From Alitta virens (taxonomy: Eukaryota; Annelida; Polychaeta; Phyllodocida; Nereididae): a stretch of DNA of 64,000 bases. Shown in pieces: positions 1-13,700 of the stretch. Where the stretch lies: positions 17,768,662 through 17,832,661 of the forward strand of contig OW028581.1 in assembly GCA_932294295.1 (NCBI GenBank). Reading direction: 5' to 3'. Both the position numbers and the translations under genes were made by a program. How positions within the stretch are numbered: the stretch's first letter is position 1; each line of letters begins with the position of its first letter. The notes beneath the pieces are model-generated. The model did no database searches. It was not told the origin of the DNA and was given only the letters and a program-made list of their open reading frames with translations.

Positions 1-183
1 CACAACTGATGTTAAAAGCACAAGTCGATATGCCTAATGTTTCTGGGCTAATATTAGTAACAATGTTGAAAGATTACAATATCTAAACCCAATATCTGGA
101 TATTTCTATGTCATAGATGATTATCCCACATATGCCTATTACCATTTTGATCTCAATAAGATCACATCTGCTTAGGACTTTAC

Positions 184-276
184 CTGCAGCGTGATATGGA
201 TAATGGTCAAACATTAACTTGTGTAGAGTCAGTTGCATCGCTCCTCCTTCAACTTTCCTCCTATAGCCATCTGCTT
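184..276 (-). CDS. BLTP3: BLTP3 coding exon 10 (last exon in window)
   Basis: Completes a Glu codon and encodes ADGYRRKVEGGAMQLTLHKL then MFDHYPYHAA, matching GGAMQLTFRKMAFDYYPFHWAG. The donor is GTAAAG and the phase is 1, so coding continues left of the window. Confidence 0.93.
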
Positions 277-1679
277 CTGAAAAGACAAATTTAAAATGAG
301 CCAATTGTCTACAACAAAATGTTAGAGAAAGAGAGTTGTACATACCGTCACCCCATTCTCCAGTTTTAGTTATCTCATTAAGACTTCGGCACCAAAAACT
401 CTTATATTCATTGAGTTAACATCAAAACTTTCTAAGAGGGATAAAATTTCATTTAAAAAAAAAACCTCACAATTTCAAGGCGTCATAACGCACTCATGCA
501 CATATCAAACACTGCACACCAGCCTCCGGAAATGGTAAAATATGGAAAACATAAATAAAAATTTTCTGTGTTTTCATGCTGGCCAATATTTCAAATTTCC
601 CATTTAGGATATGTATTTGTTCAATCCCTGTTGAAAAATAAAATTCACATCAAAAGTATAAAAGGACAGAAATGAAGAGACTAAGAAATCAGGAATAATA
701 CAAACAGTAAGAAATTAAGTAACTAAATTGTGTGTTCTATGTTCTACGTATATCTATTGCAGTGGGAAGACATTGTGTTATGTAAAGATATTCTGCACCG
801 CGAAAGTGCAAACAGGTCAGACTCCGATGCATACTACACGACTAATCCAGTTGTAAAGTGGTTATCGTCCAGGAACAGACTTTCAGCCTATTTGTTTTAA
901 TACCCGCAAATCATGAAATATGATTATACAGATTTTCTGACAGACGCCATATAGTTTGTTATCATCTCATCATTACATCTGCCTCTTGAGGCTACATCTG
1001 GTTATATAAGCAATATAGGAGAAGAGCAGATTAAATAATGTATTTTCAAACTTTATTTAATGTGGATTAAATAATGTACTCCTTGGCAACAATATTTATA
1101 GAAGCTATGTCTTGGCTAAAAGCACAAAGCTTCACTTCACCCATGTCCTATATTTAAGCCGTGAAGCTGAATAATATCATATAATTTCCCTGTATTAAGT
1201 ATATCGACCCATGCCACTGAAATCTTAATAAAACACCACTCTCAATTCATTCAATATAGAAAATCTATTTGCTTGTCTAGGCCCACAGAAAACCCAGAAA
1301 GCACTGCAACAGGAAAGACCTAATTAAGTACTAAACAGAGGTGATAAGGGCGGAAAAAAGGGTGCGGTTTAATTTTCTACCTGGACCTGACTGACCGGGT
1401 TCATGTCCTACAAAGTGAACGGCACATAAAAAATCAACACAATAACTTAACGACACAGAATTGTAAGGATTATTAAATAAAGAAATAATAATATTCTTGA
1501 TGAAATTCACAAAAAAACTTAATCTGATGACATAAAACCTAAACTTGAGATACATGTACTAGAGTTTAAATAGACTTTGAATTAGAGTGTATCTTGAAGG
1601 TCACACAAACCAAGTGATTTACAGTAACTGAAATTACATTAAGATCTGAGAGATAATTATATGATAGGTCTCTGTATTG

Positions 1680-1717
<38 letters not shown>

Positions 1718-4700
1718 TGAATGTTGGTCAAACAATAATGAATAAATCTTAAAAGAAAAAAAAAACACACAAAAACATTCAACAGAGCCCTAAAAGGATT
1801 GAAAAGGTCATAACCATGACCTTGAAAGTATAGTTTGACCATCGCTCAATGACCTTGCACTGACCTGGAGCCGTGTCGTCACACAGATGAAGGTCAATTC
1901 GACCTGTGTGGCAATGATAGGACGTCTCCACAACGTCATGTTGGTCAAACAATTTGGAAATCGCAATTTGACTCTTGGATGTCGGTTTTGGTGCAGCTTT
2001 TTGTTGACCTTGACTCAGGCCAAAGGACATTTGTTTCTGAAAATGAAGAACAAACAATGTTACGATACATAATTTGTAACAACTAGCCCTGTAATAGAGA
2101 AACAATTTATTTTAAACATAAGCACATTCATATCTTTGTTTGTTACTTATATGTACATTTATGTTTCTATTGTAAAAACGAATTGTCCGAGTCTTAGTCA
2201 ACTCAAACAAGTTTTATACAAAGTGCCATTTAACATGTTTAATGAGCAAATTAGAATCAATGTCAATCATGACATAACTTGCATCAGTATTTATTGAAAT
2301 TATTGCATTTATATCTGTACTTTAAAATTAAACACAAATATTTTAGACCGGCTTACAATAATTAATAATCTCACCAGTAAATGACCCCTCACAAAACTGA
2401 ACTACCACCTGATCTTCTAACCCTCCCCCTCAACTCAATCCTATCACAACGAATAACTTATTCAGAAAGGAAATTGCATAATTTGCATTAGCAGGAAGCC
2501 TCACACTTATCTCCCACTCTGAACAACAGTATTTAAAACTGAGTCAGCTTGAAGATAATTAGCACAAATTCAATCACAAGTTTCAATCAAATCAAATCTA
2601 ACCTGTATCTTTTCTGCAGCCATATGTTTACTCTTTAAAGACGACTTGTGAATAATTTCTTTCAGAGAATTTGCGAATAGAAACGCAGCTCTCATTTGGG
2701 AGTCAGTCAAAACCCAAAGAAGATCATCAAGATGGAATTGAACTCTCGACGCGATAATACTGGAGTCTGAAACAAAGAAAAGACAAAGTTAATATATCGC
2801 TTAATATTAGTCGAAGCTGTAATGTCAAACCATAACACTGTAGTTACAGTAAGTTGGGTTAACAGGTTAACATTATGCGTAAAAAAAATAATCACCACAG
2901 TTTTCAAAGCAGGTCTCTTGACAGACATGAAATTATATTGGGTTTCACTTCATTCTATGGACTAAGTTCAAATTGGGGTGTCCCCCAACTATCTCCTTGG
3001 CATTTGACAAGGTCCCATGCTGTATCCTGCACTTTTTATGCTAATTAACCTTGAGGATGTCATCTGAATGACCTCCAGTTTCTCCAATAACTTCATTGTT
3101 CCAGCTTTCACTTTTATCTAACAATATATATATAATATCATATACCCTTTCACTCAAGTCCAATTAAATGAATAACGAATGAAGATTATTATCTTCATTA
3201 ACATAATTACCTGCAAGTCTTTTCCTAATGGTAATTCTTGTCTTGGACTGATTGGCAATTAGACGCAGAGGGGTGGTTGACATGTTGGGGTGAACACCCT
3301 CGAGGGCGTTGGCCTCTATCCGTAATGTCTGCCACTCCATCTGGTGGAAAGTAGAACAACAAATAATTGATGAAGTTGATATAAAATTCCCATGAACATT
3401 ATAAAGATAGCCTCACCACTTCATATCTAAGTACAATGTATAATACAACTATCACGGTATCAACAGTGACCCTGTATTGACTGTAAAGTTTACGGCGAAT
3501 TTATACAGCATCTACCTCTAATGTGTTCCAAATGTACTTTAATTCTCAAATGTTATGTACAACCGCTCTATTTTTTTCTGTATTTATTGGAATGTAAATG
3601 AACTTTGTATGTTTTGAATATATTGGAAACTTGAAAACAACTATTACAAAATGTTCTATCACCACTCACCTCCTTAAAAATGAGAATTTCTCCTCTCAGG
3701 TCGTCCTTGATCCTCGTTAATCTGAGATCTGCATTTTGCCATAATGGAGTTTTACTTGTTACAAAGATTCTGGACAACTGCAAGATAATATAGGATCCAA
3801 TTATGACGAGATCTAGCAGTATACCAAGCAATAATTACCAGTAATATATTAAGAATTAGTTTGTCATCGTTCTACTCGATTTTATGAAGCCCGTTACTTT
3901 TGTAAACAACATTGATGCATACAAGACTTGGAAGTAATGCAAGAATTTATGACATGTGGATGTTAAATAACCTTGGTCAAATAGATTGCAATTGATGCAA
4001 CAACAGTCTTTCAACAGGCAGAGATAAATAACAAAAAAATATGACTCCCATTGTGAATGGGGAGAAAAACTAGCAGAGGACACTGCTCACAAAGTGGCAC
4101 AATTAGATGATGGCATCATTTATTGTAAAAAAAAAAGAAGAAAAAACATTGATGACGTCACCAAACAATGCTCATCTGCTTGGGTGCTAGTGACCTCTGG
4201 TGGTACCTTTACCTTACATTGAAAAGGAAATTTACCTGAATTGAGGCTTGGAAAGCTGGTGCCTTAAAGTTGACTATCACTGAATTTATTGACAGATGTA
4301 TTCCATCAATGATGCGCTCTGCAAATCCATACTTTCCAGCAGGTCTGCGATAAAAAAGAAAAGAATTGAAGTTATGATATCTTGAATGTCATGCAAATTA
4401 TCTTACATAATACAGGTAAATAGTCTTTAATTTCAGTGTAACATACAAATAAAATTAAACACTTGTATCTAGATTGACTCAAACAACAAACATAGAGTGA
4501 GAGCCTAAAATTGGTGGTCAAAATTACATTGAATTAGGATAAGCAATGATAAGATCTAACATGAAAAACTAGGGACATAAATTATAAAGTCATCTGATTT
4601 CAGCAAATTTCATGGACTTAGAAACAAAACCCCTGAGCACATGATGTGAATGCAGGATTCCCATTGGCTGAAAGACTGCCATAGCCAATAAGAGTCCTGG

Positions 4701-7700
4701 ATTGACATGACGTCCTCTGGAGTTTAGTTTCCAAATCAAAGAAACCTGCTGTAGGCAGCTGGGTGGCCTAATAGCTCCTAATGGTTAAGGCATCCGCCAA
4801 TTCCATATTGACCAGCTCTGCAGAAAGTCCTGGAGGGTTGGATTCCCTGCCCGGACACTCTTCGTGAGCTACATCCCAGCTGGGATGTCGATCGCATGAG
4901 ACGTTAAATTGGAGGTGCCTTGTACTCGGTGTCTATGCTGAGGCAAGTGAAAGACCTCACCCACGGGGTAAATGTGTTACATGGTGTGGACTCCAAGCCT
5001 TATTATTTCATCATTATGTCTGCCTCTGGCAGCTGGTCATATAAGCTGACTAAGCTTCAGACCCAGTAGCATTGAGACATAGACAAGATAGATTTACTCA
5101 CGGTAGATTTGCCATACTCTCTGACGATGTGGGGTCCCTCGGTGGTGAGCAAGTTTCCATCTCCACGACGATTTCATCAAGGTACTGGAATAATCACAGA
5201 GAAATTAACCCCCGCAACAGGATTTTCTTACTTAAACCATAGATGAAATGCAACTAAAATATCATAGTTTTTATGGCATATTGTAACAGACAGCCGGCAC
5301 GAACATTCAAGAAATTAGAAATTATTGGCTTATATTTATTCATAAGAACAGACATTCAAATCTTTAGCTATACTGACATCTCGAAGCCGAATAAATCTTA
5401 GATTACAAATATTATTGAGTGAAATCGTAGGTTTTCAATTTTCACTTCCATCATTGATGAAATTATTATGATCAATTCATGATGACAATTAATGATTGCA
5501 CATTTTCCTGGAAAAAAGTTTAATTTCAAGATCAATCGACTGGTGTTGCCTGTTACATTTTAGACAGCTATCCATCCTGTTCATAAGCCAATTTTCAGAA
5601 AAATATCTCGATGTCTGGTAGATTATAATACTTATATTCAAAATTCAATATTTCAAATTTCCAGGAATATCCAGCAGGAAATAAGTCAAACCTACTATTA
5701 AAAAGAAAAAAAAAATGAAATTATCTACATCATACAACTATAAATCATTAAAAGTAGACTGCAATATTATTCATTAAATTCACATAATTTTTTTCCTGCA
5801 TCTCATTTGTCTATTTCAGTGCGACAAAAAACGATTGGACTTCTATTAGTTTATGTTAAAGTTCATTGATATAACACAACACGAAAAATTCCATGAAAAC
5901 TTTAAACACACAGAAGGGAGGTCGAAATTAAAAGTAAACAAGTTGTTTGCATTTCACTGACAACCAGTTTAATCCCGACATATATTCATTGGATATTTAC
6001 AGGTCGATTGTACAGGTTGATTGTACCTACAGCCTGTGAAGGACTCAAAGGTCAGCCAAATCAGATGTGTATTTTGTTCAGATCAATAAATTATCTAATA
6101 AAACAAAATACTGTTTTCCCCCTTTTAAAACATATCAGTAATATCCTGAATAAGAATATGATTAGGAAAATTTTTTTTAATCATTATAATTATCTTTCTG
6201 CCATACTAAACCTAACGAACATATATTCTGAATAAGCAAATGGAATATTGCAAATATAGATCATATTTCTATTAAGGATCATAAATTCTTAAGACTGCAG
6301 ATCACCAGTTAGCCATATTAATATACATTTTATCATGATCATATATAGCATAGCCCACACTTATACTATACTTTTATAATTCTACATAAAAATTTGTATC
6401 ATGTGAAAGCGTTGCGATCTATTTAATACATGAACATTTCATCATGTTTTATATATTATCAATAAAGCGGGAAATTTTCCATCTATACACCACAGGTGAT
6501 AGATCTTGCTACAGGCTGTAATATAAATTTCGTCAGATTGCAAACTTGGGTCTTTTTATATATTCTAAACGTAACAAACACCAGCCATAAAATTTGTGTG
6601 GTATCTCACTAAGATCTTAGATCTTTTAAAAACCATTTTTCAAGCGTTTTCTCATCACAGCGTAAATTCGAGCCCATCCACTGTTAGAAACTTGGCATCT
6701 AAGCGAGCAATTACAGTAGCTGACCAAGGTTATATCACAGCACTTTACTTATAGGCGACTGACCGCTTGGACTAGTTTGTATGGATGCTTGGACGCTGCT
6801 GGTCACTGGAGGATTAAATTAATAAGATCCAGCGCAATATCACAAGGCTGTGAGCTGATGGTAAGGTCAAGGCAGCCAAATGATATCAAACGTATTATTT
6901 ATAGACAATTTTACATCATTTCTGTATTTGTTCATCATATGAATGTTTATTAATGGCATTAACAGGACCACGGGGATATAAGATCATATTTCTATAAAGG
7001 ATCATAAGATCATAAATATAGGATTTAAGGATCATAGATATAGAATAGAGGATTTCCACGGAAGGTTCTCTGTATTACCACCAGGTGGCCAAAACATAAT
7101 ACTTCAATTCTATTGGCTCAAAAAGTTCCCGCCCTTGGCTGCGATTGGCTGAAGCAAAGGGCATCCTAGCAGCAGTATTTTTAGTGCATTTTAATGTATA
7201 TTTGACACTTTATCATTAAGTTGATGTTCGTCATTTTTCTGAGAAAGTCATATTTATGGAATCAGTTAGTTATTACCTACTGTGTCTGAAAAGCAAAATG
7301 AGTAATAAGCGGAGGGGAAAGACTTATGTCCTGCTGAATTCAGGGCTGTTCAGTGAAAAGACTCTATAGGCTACAGGTATTAACATACAAATAAAATTGG
7401 GATATTTTCTTAATTTAAATTCAATCTTGTGCCACATCAACTCATTTTAACCGTGTGACTGTATTTTGTCTATCAGCATGATCATGATAATCCACTCTCT
7501 GTCTGACTGTCTCAAAATTTGTAATATAACATGTATATATGATATTGTGACCATTTGACGCAATACACAAAACAAAATGAAATTTCATAACTTAAAACAT
7601 TGACAGTTCACAAAAATGACAGTCGGTGCAAATATGCTGAATCGCTGATATGGATTATATGTCAAGTATAACACACATTACCCTTTGAAAAAATCTGTAA

Positions 7701-10700
7701 GTCTGGGACTTTTTAAATTTGGCTCTTGGCATTAAAGACAATAACCTCATTTTTGATACTTACAATAGATATTGGATGAGTTTTCAGTTTTGTCCATTGA
7801 ATCTGCAAATAAAAAGAAAGCCATTAACTTAATGGTCGAAGGTACAATTTCCATAATTCGCATGATGCATATTTGACGAATAGAGCTTTTGTGATCTCTA
7901 CATGTCGGTAAAATTAATTCATATAAGTGTGCATTTTACCAGGTTTTCAAATCTATTCACACCTAAACAAGTTATATGAAATGATGTGGCTAATCCCAGC
8001 ATACTTGTCAGAAGATTTTAATTTAATCTGAATTTCAGTAAGGGCCACCACCATGAATATAAAGGATACAAGTCTACTCCTACACCAGTTTATGTCTCGA
8101 TGCTTCTGGTCTAAGCTCTCAAGTCTTCTCACGAGCGCATGAATTTCTGGATGTATCAGTACAAGGGGGTTTAGTGCAGTATAGCGGATCCAAATTTATG
8201 CCCATATTTGGCGTCCATGAAATATGAAATTTTATAAATTATTTTGTCAAGTTTGAATTTCTAGCATAATTAGAAAAACCAGGTAGCGGGAATTGGGGGC
8301 AGCAACAGCGATCTTGCCGTGAAAAAAAAAAAAATCGCCATTATTTGTTTGTGACGTCATTATTGAATTCCGGCTTTTGACGTCATATGTACATAGCAAT
8401 GATGCTGGCTAAATATGGTCATAAATCTGGGTCCGCTATACTGCACTTTTTCCGTACAATGTATTGTACTCTTTACAAGAAGCGACCCTGGCTTGGGCGC
8501 AAAAATAAATTCAAGTGCTCGTGAGTCAGCTTATATGACCAGCTACAAGAGGCAGACGTAATGCTGAGATGATAAGGCATGAAGTCCACACCATATACCA
8601 CTAACAGAATAACAACTTCGACAATTTGTTCAAAAGCAGATATTAGTTTCTGAACACATAGAACCAACAAGTGATACACCATACATGAAATAAAGACACG
8701 TAAAATATATTAAAATGTCATGAATATAGTGACAAGAGCTAAACATACATCATTTATGGATATTAAGGTACACATTTGCATCAATATTTGCTGATAAGTT
8801 ATATTGAAATTGATGAAAACTTCATTTGAACTGATAATTAAGGCTTTAAAATTATTCTACATAATTTAGTATGCGTGCCGCCACAATTATTATAAATCAA
8901 TTCTGTTGAGAAACACCATGTGAGGTACAAAAACATGTCTTATTCGCCGATTGCTTTTGGCATGTTAAGCAACAGAAGGAAATTCTAAGGCTTGTTGCCA
9001 TGGAAATGGAACTTTTTTTCTAACATGAGCAATCATGCAAATTAATCCGATTGTCTCGTAGCAATTTTCTTTTTCTTCTTCGAATTTTCTTCTTCTTCTT
9101 AGAACTTCTTTTTGTCTCTTTTAGCAGTCGTTTCAGCACAAATGCACTTTTACGTCCCACATTACATCGATATGGGTCTTATCCCACACATACGGGTCAA
9201 AATAGTAGCTGCTAATGCAAAGAGTCTAAAATGTCATCCCTTCCTGTCTCCCTGCCCACAGATTTTACACCTACGACAGGATTACATTGCTGATAAGGAA
9301 GGCATTGACGCAGAAGCAGGACAATGGCTGCAGCAGCTTGTGCATTTATGGAAACTTCGGTAATATTACCTGCATTTCCCTTTCAGATCTTGCATGAAGT
9401 TTCCCTAAATGTCAACCCTGTTACTGTCCTTCCTGTTTCCGTAATAGCTGACACAACAGGTCACATGACCAACCAATTTAAATATTAAAGATGAAAAATG
9501 TTTTATCACGTTACAACACAGATTATATGAAAATTCATAATTTTGATGATGTATGTTTGATAGATTGAAAATCTCTTCTTTTTTGTGCAGTTGAAATGCT
9601 AAAAGTGCACAGTTTCTGTGGAATGACCCAGGTCACCAGGTGGTCGTTTGATAGAGGGATAAAACAATGAAAAACAATGAAATTTCAGTCTAGGTTTAGA
9701 GAGCTCAGACCAGTGCCATCACTGAGGTTGCTTATTGCCAAATGCCCATCATATGATTACAGCGCTCAGGGTTTCTGGAGGATCTGCCGAACTCCTCAAT
9801 GCCATTTGCAGACCTTAGCATCTAATACATCATATTTGCCATTAAACTGTCCAATGTATCTCCATGAATTTTGCATATATTTTTTGTCACTTTATTATCT
9901 TCTGTCAGTAATTGGGTGATAACGCTGTGTTATTATAAGACATTAGATACATTAACATGTGGGAATTTAAGATGATTATGATGATGCTATGTTTGGCATA
10001 TTCGCTCGCTATAGATGGATATAGTTGTGATTCTTGCCATAATGAATTGCATGCTATAACCAGCAGCGAGTAGAACACTCTCAACAATTGCTCAAGTCCT
10101 TGGGTTAATGCAAGAAGGTCCTTGGATTGACAATCTTAAGTACAACATTGTTTAATGGGAACCTTGAATATTGCTGAATGACAATTCCGTAGAAATTCTC
10201 TCAAAAGAAAATCTGCGAAACAAGAATTTGTGTAAACCACTGTACATAGCATTATTTGAACATCTTGAAACTGAAAAAACAGTATCTATCTATCTATGGC
10301 TATCTATCTTCCTTCCTTCCTGCCTTCCTTCCTTGAAAGAGGCTAAAGCTTAGCCACCTTATATGACCAGTGGTGGTGGTGGATTAGGGCTTTACGTCCT
10401 GTATTTCTGCACCTGATGGGCTAATTAGGACAGGTAGGTACCATGGCAATGAGACGAAGGATGATCCTTATATGACCAGCAGGTAGACGTAATGATGAGA
10501 TGATAAGGCTTGGGGTCTCTACACTTACAAGCAAAAGCAGTTATTTACCAGTGCTTTTATCTCTTGAAAAGTGCACAATCCTAGCAATTTCTGTTTTTCA
10601 TCTAGCAGCATTTTAATACCATGGTAACGGGAGTTAACATATAGGTAATGTTACTGGAATTGCAAATATTTCAAAATTTTCTTCACCAGTTGAAAATTCA

Positions 10701-13700
10701 ACTGCTCCTGATTGTAATCATGTGACTATCAGAGGAGTAACGAGATATATAAAATGAGGTGTGGAACATGTCCTTTTTTACAGCAAAAATATCAGTTATG
10801 ACAGACTCCAGCAAAGATTTCTTATGTGTATCTATAACTTAACATTGGTGTGCCCATCCTCATACCACATTAATATTATTAAAACCACTTTGCATGTTAT
10901 TATCACATTTGAAAGCTATGGGACCGGGGGGTGCACCGTTTCTGTGGAATGACCCAATCTGTCTTAACTGGCCAACTTTATCAATAGTGGATTTTCACGG
11001 AAGCCGGGTTCTCTGTATTTCCACCAGGTGGCTATGACAGAATACTGCAATCCTATTGGCTGAAAAAGTTCCCGCCCTTGGCTGTAATGGCATCCTAGCA
11101 GCAGTATTTTTAGTGCATTTTAATGTATATTTGACACTTTATCATTTGGTTGATTTTTGTTATTTTTCTGAGAAAGTTATATTTATGGAATCAATTAGTT
11201 ATTACCTACTGTGTCTGAAAAGCAAAATGAGTAATAAGAGGAGAGGAAAGACTTATGTCTTGCTGAATTCAGGGCTGTTCAGTGAAAAGACTCTATTCGG
11301 CAATTCCCTCGGGTGACTGCCTAAAACAGGTTTATCTGTATCTACTATCTGTCCTATTGTTCTTCTGTTGTTCAACTGACTCCATAACGAGGCACAATCA
11401 TACAAGCTTCTGATTACAGTCAGACATTTTTCCTCTCTGGCAGAAAATGTCTAGCAAATGAGCTAGACCAGTGGCTTTGACAGGTGCCACAACAGGCTGA
11501 CATACTTGGAGTACATGCAAAGTGACAGTGTTATTATCGGGGCACCAGTAAATGAAAAAAATAATCATATACAAGAGTACAATGCCCTGTTGGTGTTTGT
11601 TTGTTTGTTAGAATACTCAAAGGAAGGCGTAACTGTGAGAAAATTATATATCATTTTGAAGTTACTATACAAATTATTTCCTTTAAACACTTATTTTGAT
11701 TTAGGTGTGAAAAATTTCAACCTGTAACAGACCATAATATGCTAAAGATAGCAACACCATTTCACCATGACCATTGTGGTCAGTGGCCTTTTATGGATAA
11801 TTTTCAATTGTCAGCTGCCAGTGTGGAGTGGCACTGGAGTCATAAATGACAGATAAATTGCAGAATCTAATAGTTAGTGATGGCAAATTGGTCTCAAAAC
11901 TGACATCGATTAATCGGTAAGCTGTTCGATGCGATAATCGATTTTTGATAATCGATTTTATTTTTTCATGGACTGGGAACAAATGCAAAGAAGAGCATTA
12001 ACTCCTCAATTTTCAAACTTTAATGACGTTCGATTGCTTTGCTCGATTTTTCAACACTAGCATTGATTATCAGCTGTTACTTCGTTTTGCCGACGATAAT
12101 CGATTAATATCGGCAAATGGTGCCATCACTAGAATCTATGAACGATTATGAACATGGCCTATTGTTTCTGTTACCTAAGTGTTAGGGTTAAGTTTAGGTG
12201 TCAGAGCAGAGTGTTGTTTATGAACATGATGAATTGAACCTATGACCGTGAGACAAGCTGTCAAATACTTTGACCACTAGACCAACTGACAAGTAGCCAC
12301 TGGTCAGCATGGTCAGTGACCATAATATCCCTATTCTTTCTGGCATAACCTCCTCTAATGTATGATACAATACATGTCACTTTCTTAAGCCTCATACATA
12401 TTAGATGACACATAACTCTTGCATGGCTTAGGTCACCCCTAACAAGGATTAGGTTACAGGTACTAGACTTCTCGGCCATAGATGATTATGATGCTGCAGC
12501 TGGGGCTACATCAATACTCTAGCCACTGCAGGTAATCTATTGTTGATCCCAATGCTTTTTAGTGGTCTGAAGCTCAACCAGCCAATCAAATGTGTACACC
12601 TACAAGAAGAAGTAATGATGAGATGAGCCGATTGGTGTATCGGTAGAGCGCTTGACGACTTGACGCCCAGTCTCAGGGGACTGTGTTCGAGCCTCCTGCG
12701 CTGCACTCTCTGTTTTCTGTTCGATCATTGCAACTGTCCACCCAACAAAGACTGGGTACCTGGCTCCGAAGATACATACAGGAATGCTCTAGACAAGAAA
12801 TGAGTTCATAGTCGCAAGAACGTGCCTTAGAGGGCTGCACTTTCCATATCTATCTATCTATCCATGGCACTGAAAAAATGTGTAAATGGCTGTATACTCC
12901 ATGATACTCCCAAGGCAGCTGAGCTTCTAAATGGTCAATAGACTTGAAACTTCAAGACATAAGCATAAGAGTCCTTATATTCAACTGAATACATCAAATA
13001 AGGAGTATATCTAACAGAAAATAGATGTAGTACCATGTTTTTATCATACACAGCATAAACAGTGAGCTAGGTTTGGAACCCAGGACTTTCAATGCACTGA
13101 CCAGTACCTTAACTGCTAGGCCAGTACAGTCACAACAGCCTAGCCTGAACAGACGCACAACGCAAGCCAGTCCCATGGGGCTACAACAGCCCAATTATTG
13201 ATGACGTCATCTAGTATTGTGCATTGGTGACGTCATGTATTGTATAAGTACTTCCTAAACAAGCCGTGGGAGTTCTCGGAACATTAAAATAGCATCAGCG
13301 AAGCCTTACTAACAGCGCAATGCAATTGCCCAGGGAGCAGTGTGGGGATTACAAATACACAGATCAGAGTGGAGATCATTAACCTACAGAATACAAATCA
13401 CCAATGGACTCCAGATGCTTCTGAATGTTGCACTTTATTTTTTTCTCAACCTTTACTGCCAATTCCATAGACTTGGAAGCTAAACTCAAGGGGACGTCAT
13501 GTTAATCCAGGATTCCCATTGGCTAAGATAAGATAAGATAAGATAAGATAAAATTTTATTTAAAGTCGGCGGTGATACAAATAACAATAAAACATAAGCT
13601 ATAAAAGCTTTTCACCGACAGAAAATTGTGACAAAAACAAGGTGAAATATTTACAAATGAATAGATGAGAAATAAATAGATGACTTGGTAACATTGCGCA

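Larger units (their letters stand above)
277..1864. other. BLTP3 intron 9
   Basis: AT-rich intron. It holds a fragment of the SINE-A tail (about 945-1015) and a (TCAA)n microsatellite at 1679-1716. I see no further exon. Confidence 0.6.

Noticed and set aside
1679..1716. CRISPR-like or regulatory array
   Set aside because: It is a simple TCAA microsatellite; CRISPR is not expected in an animal genome.
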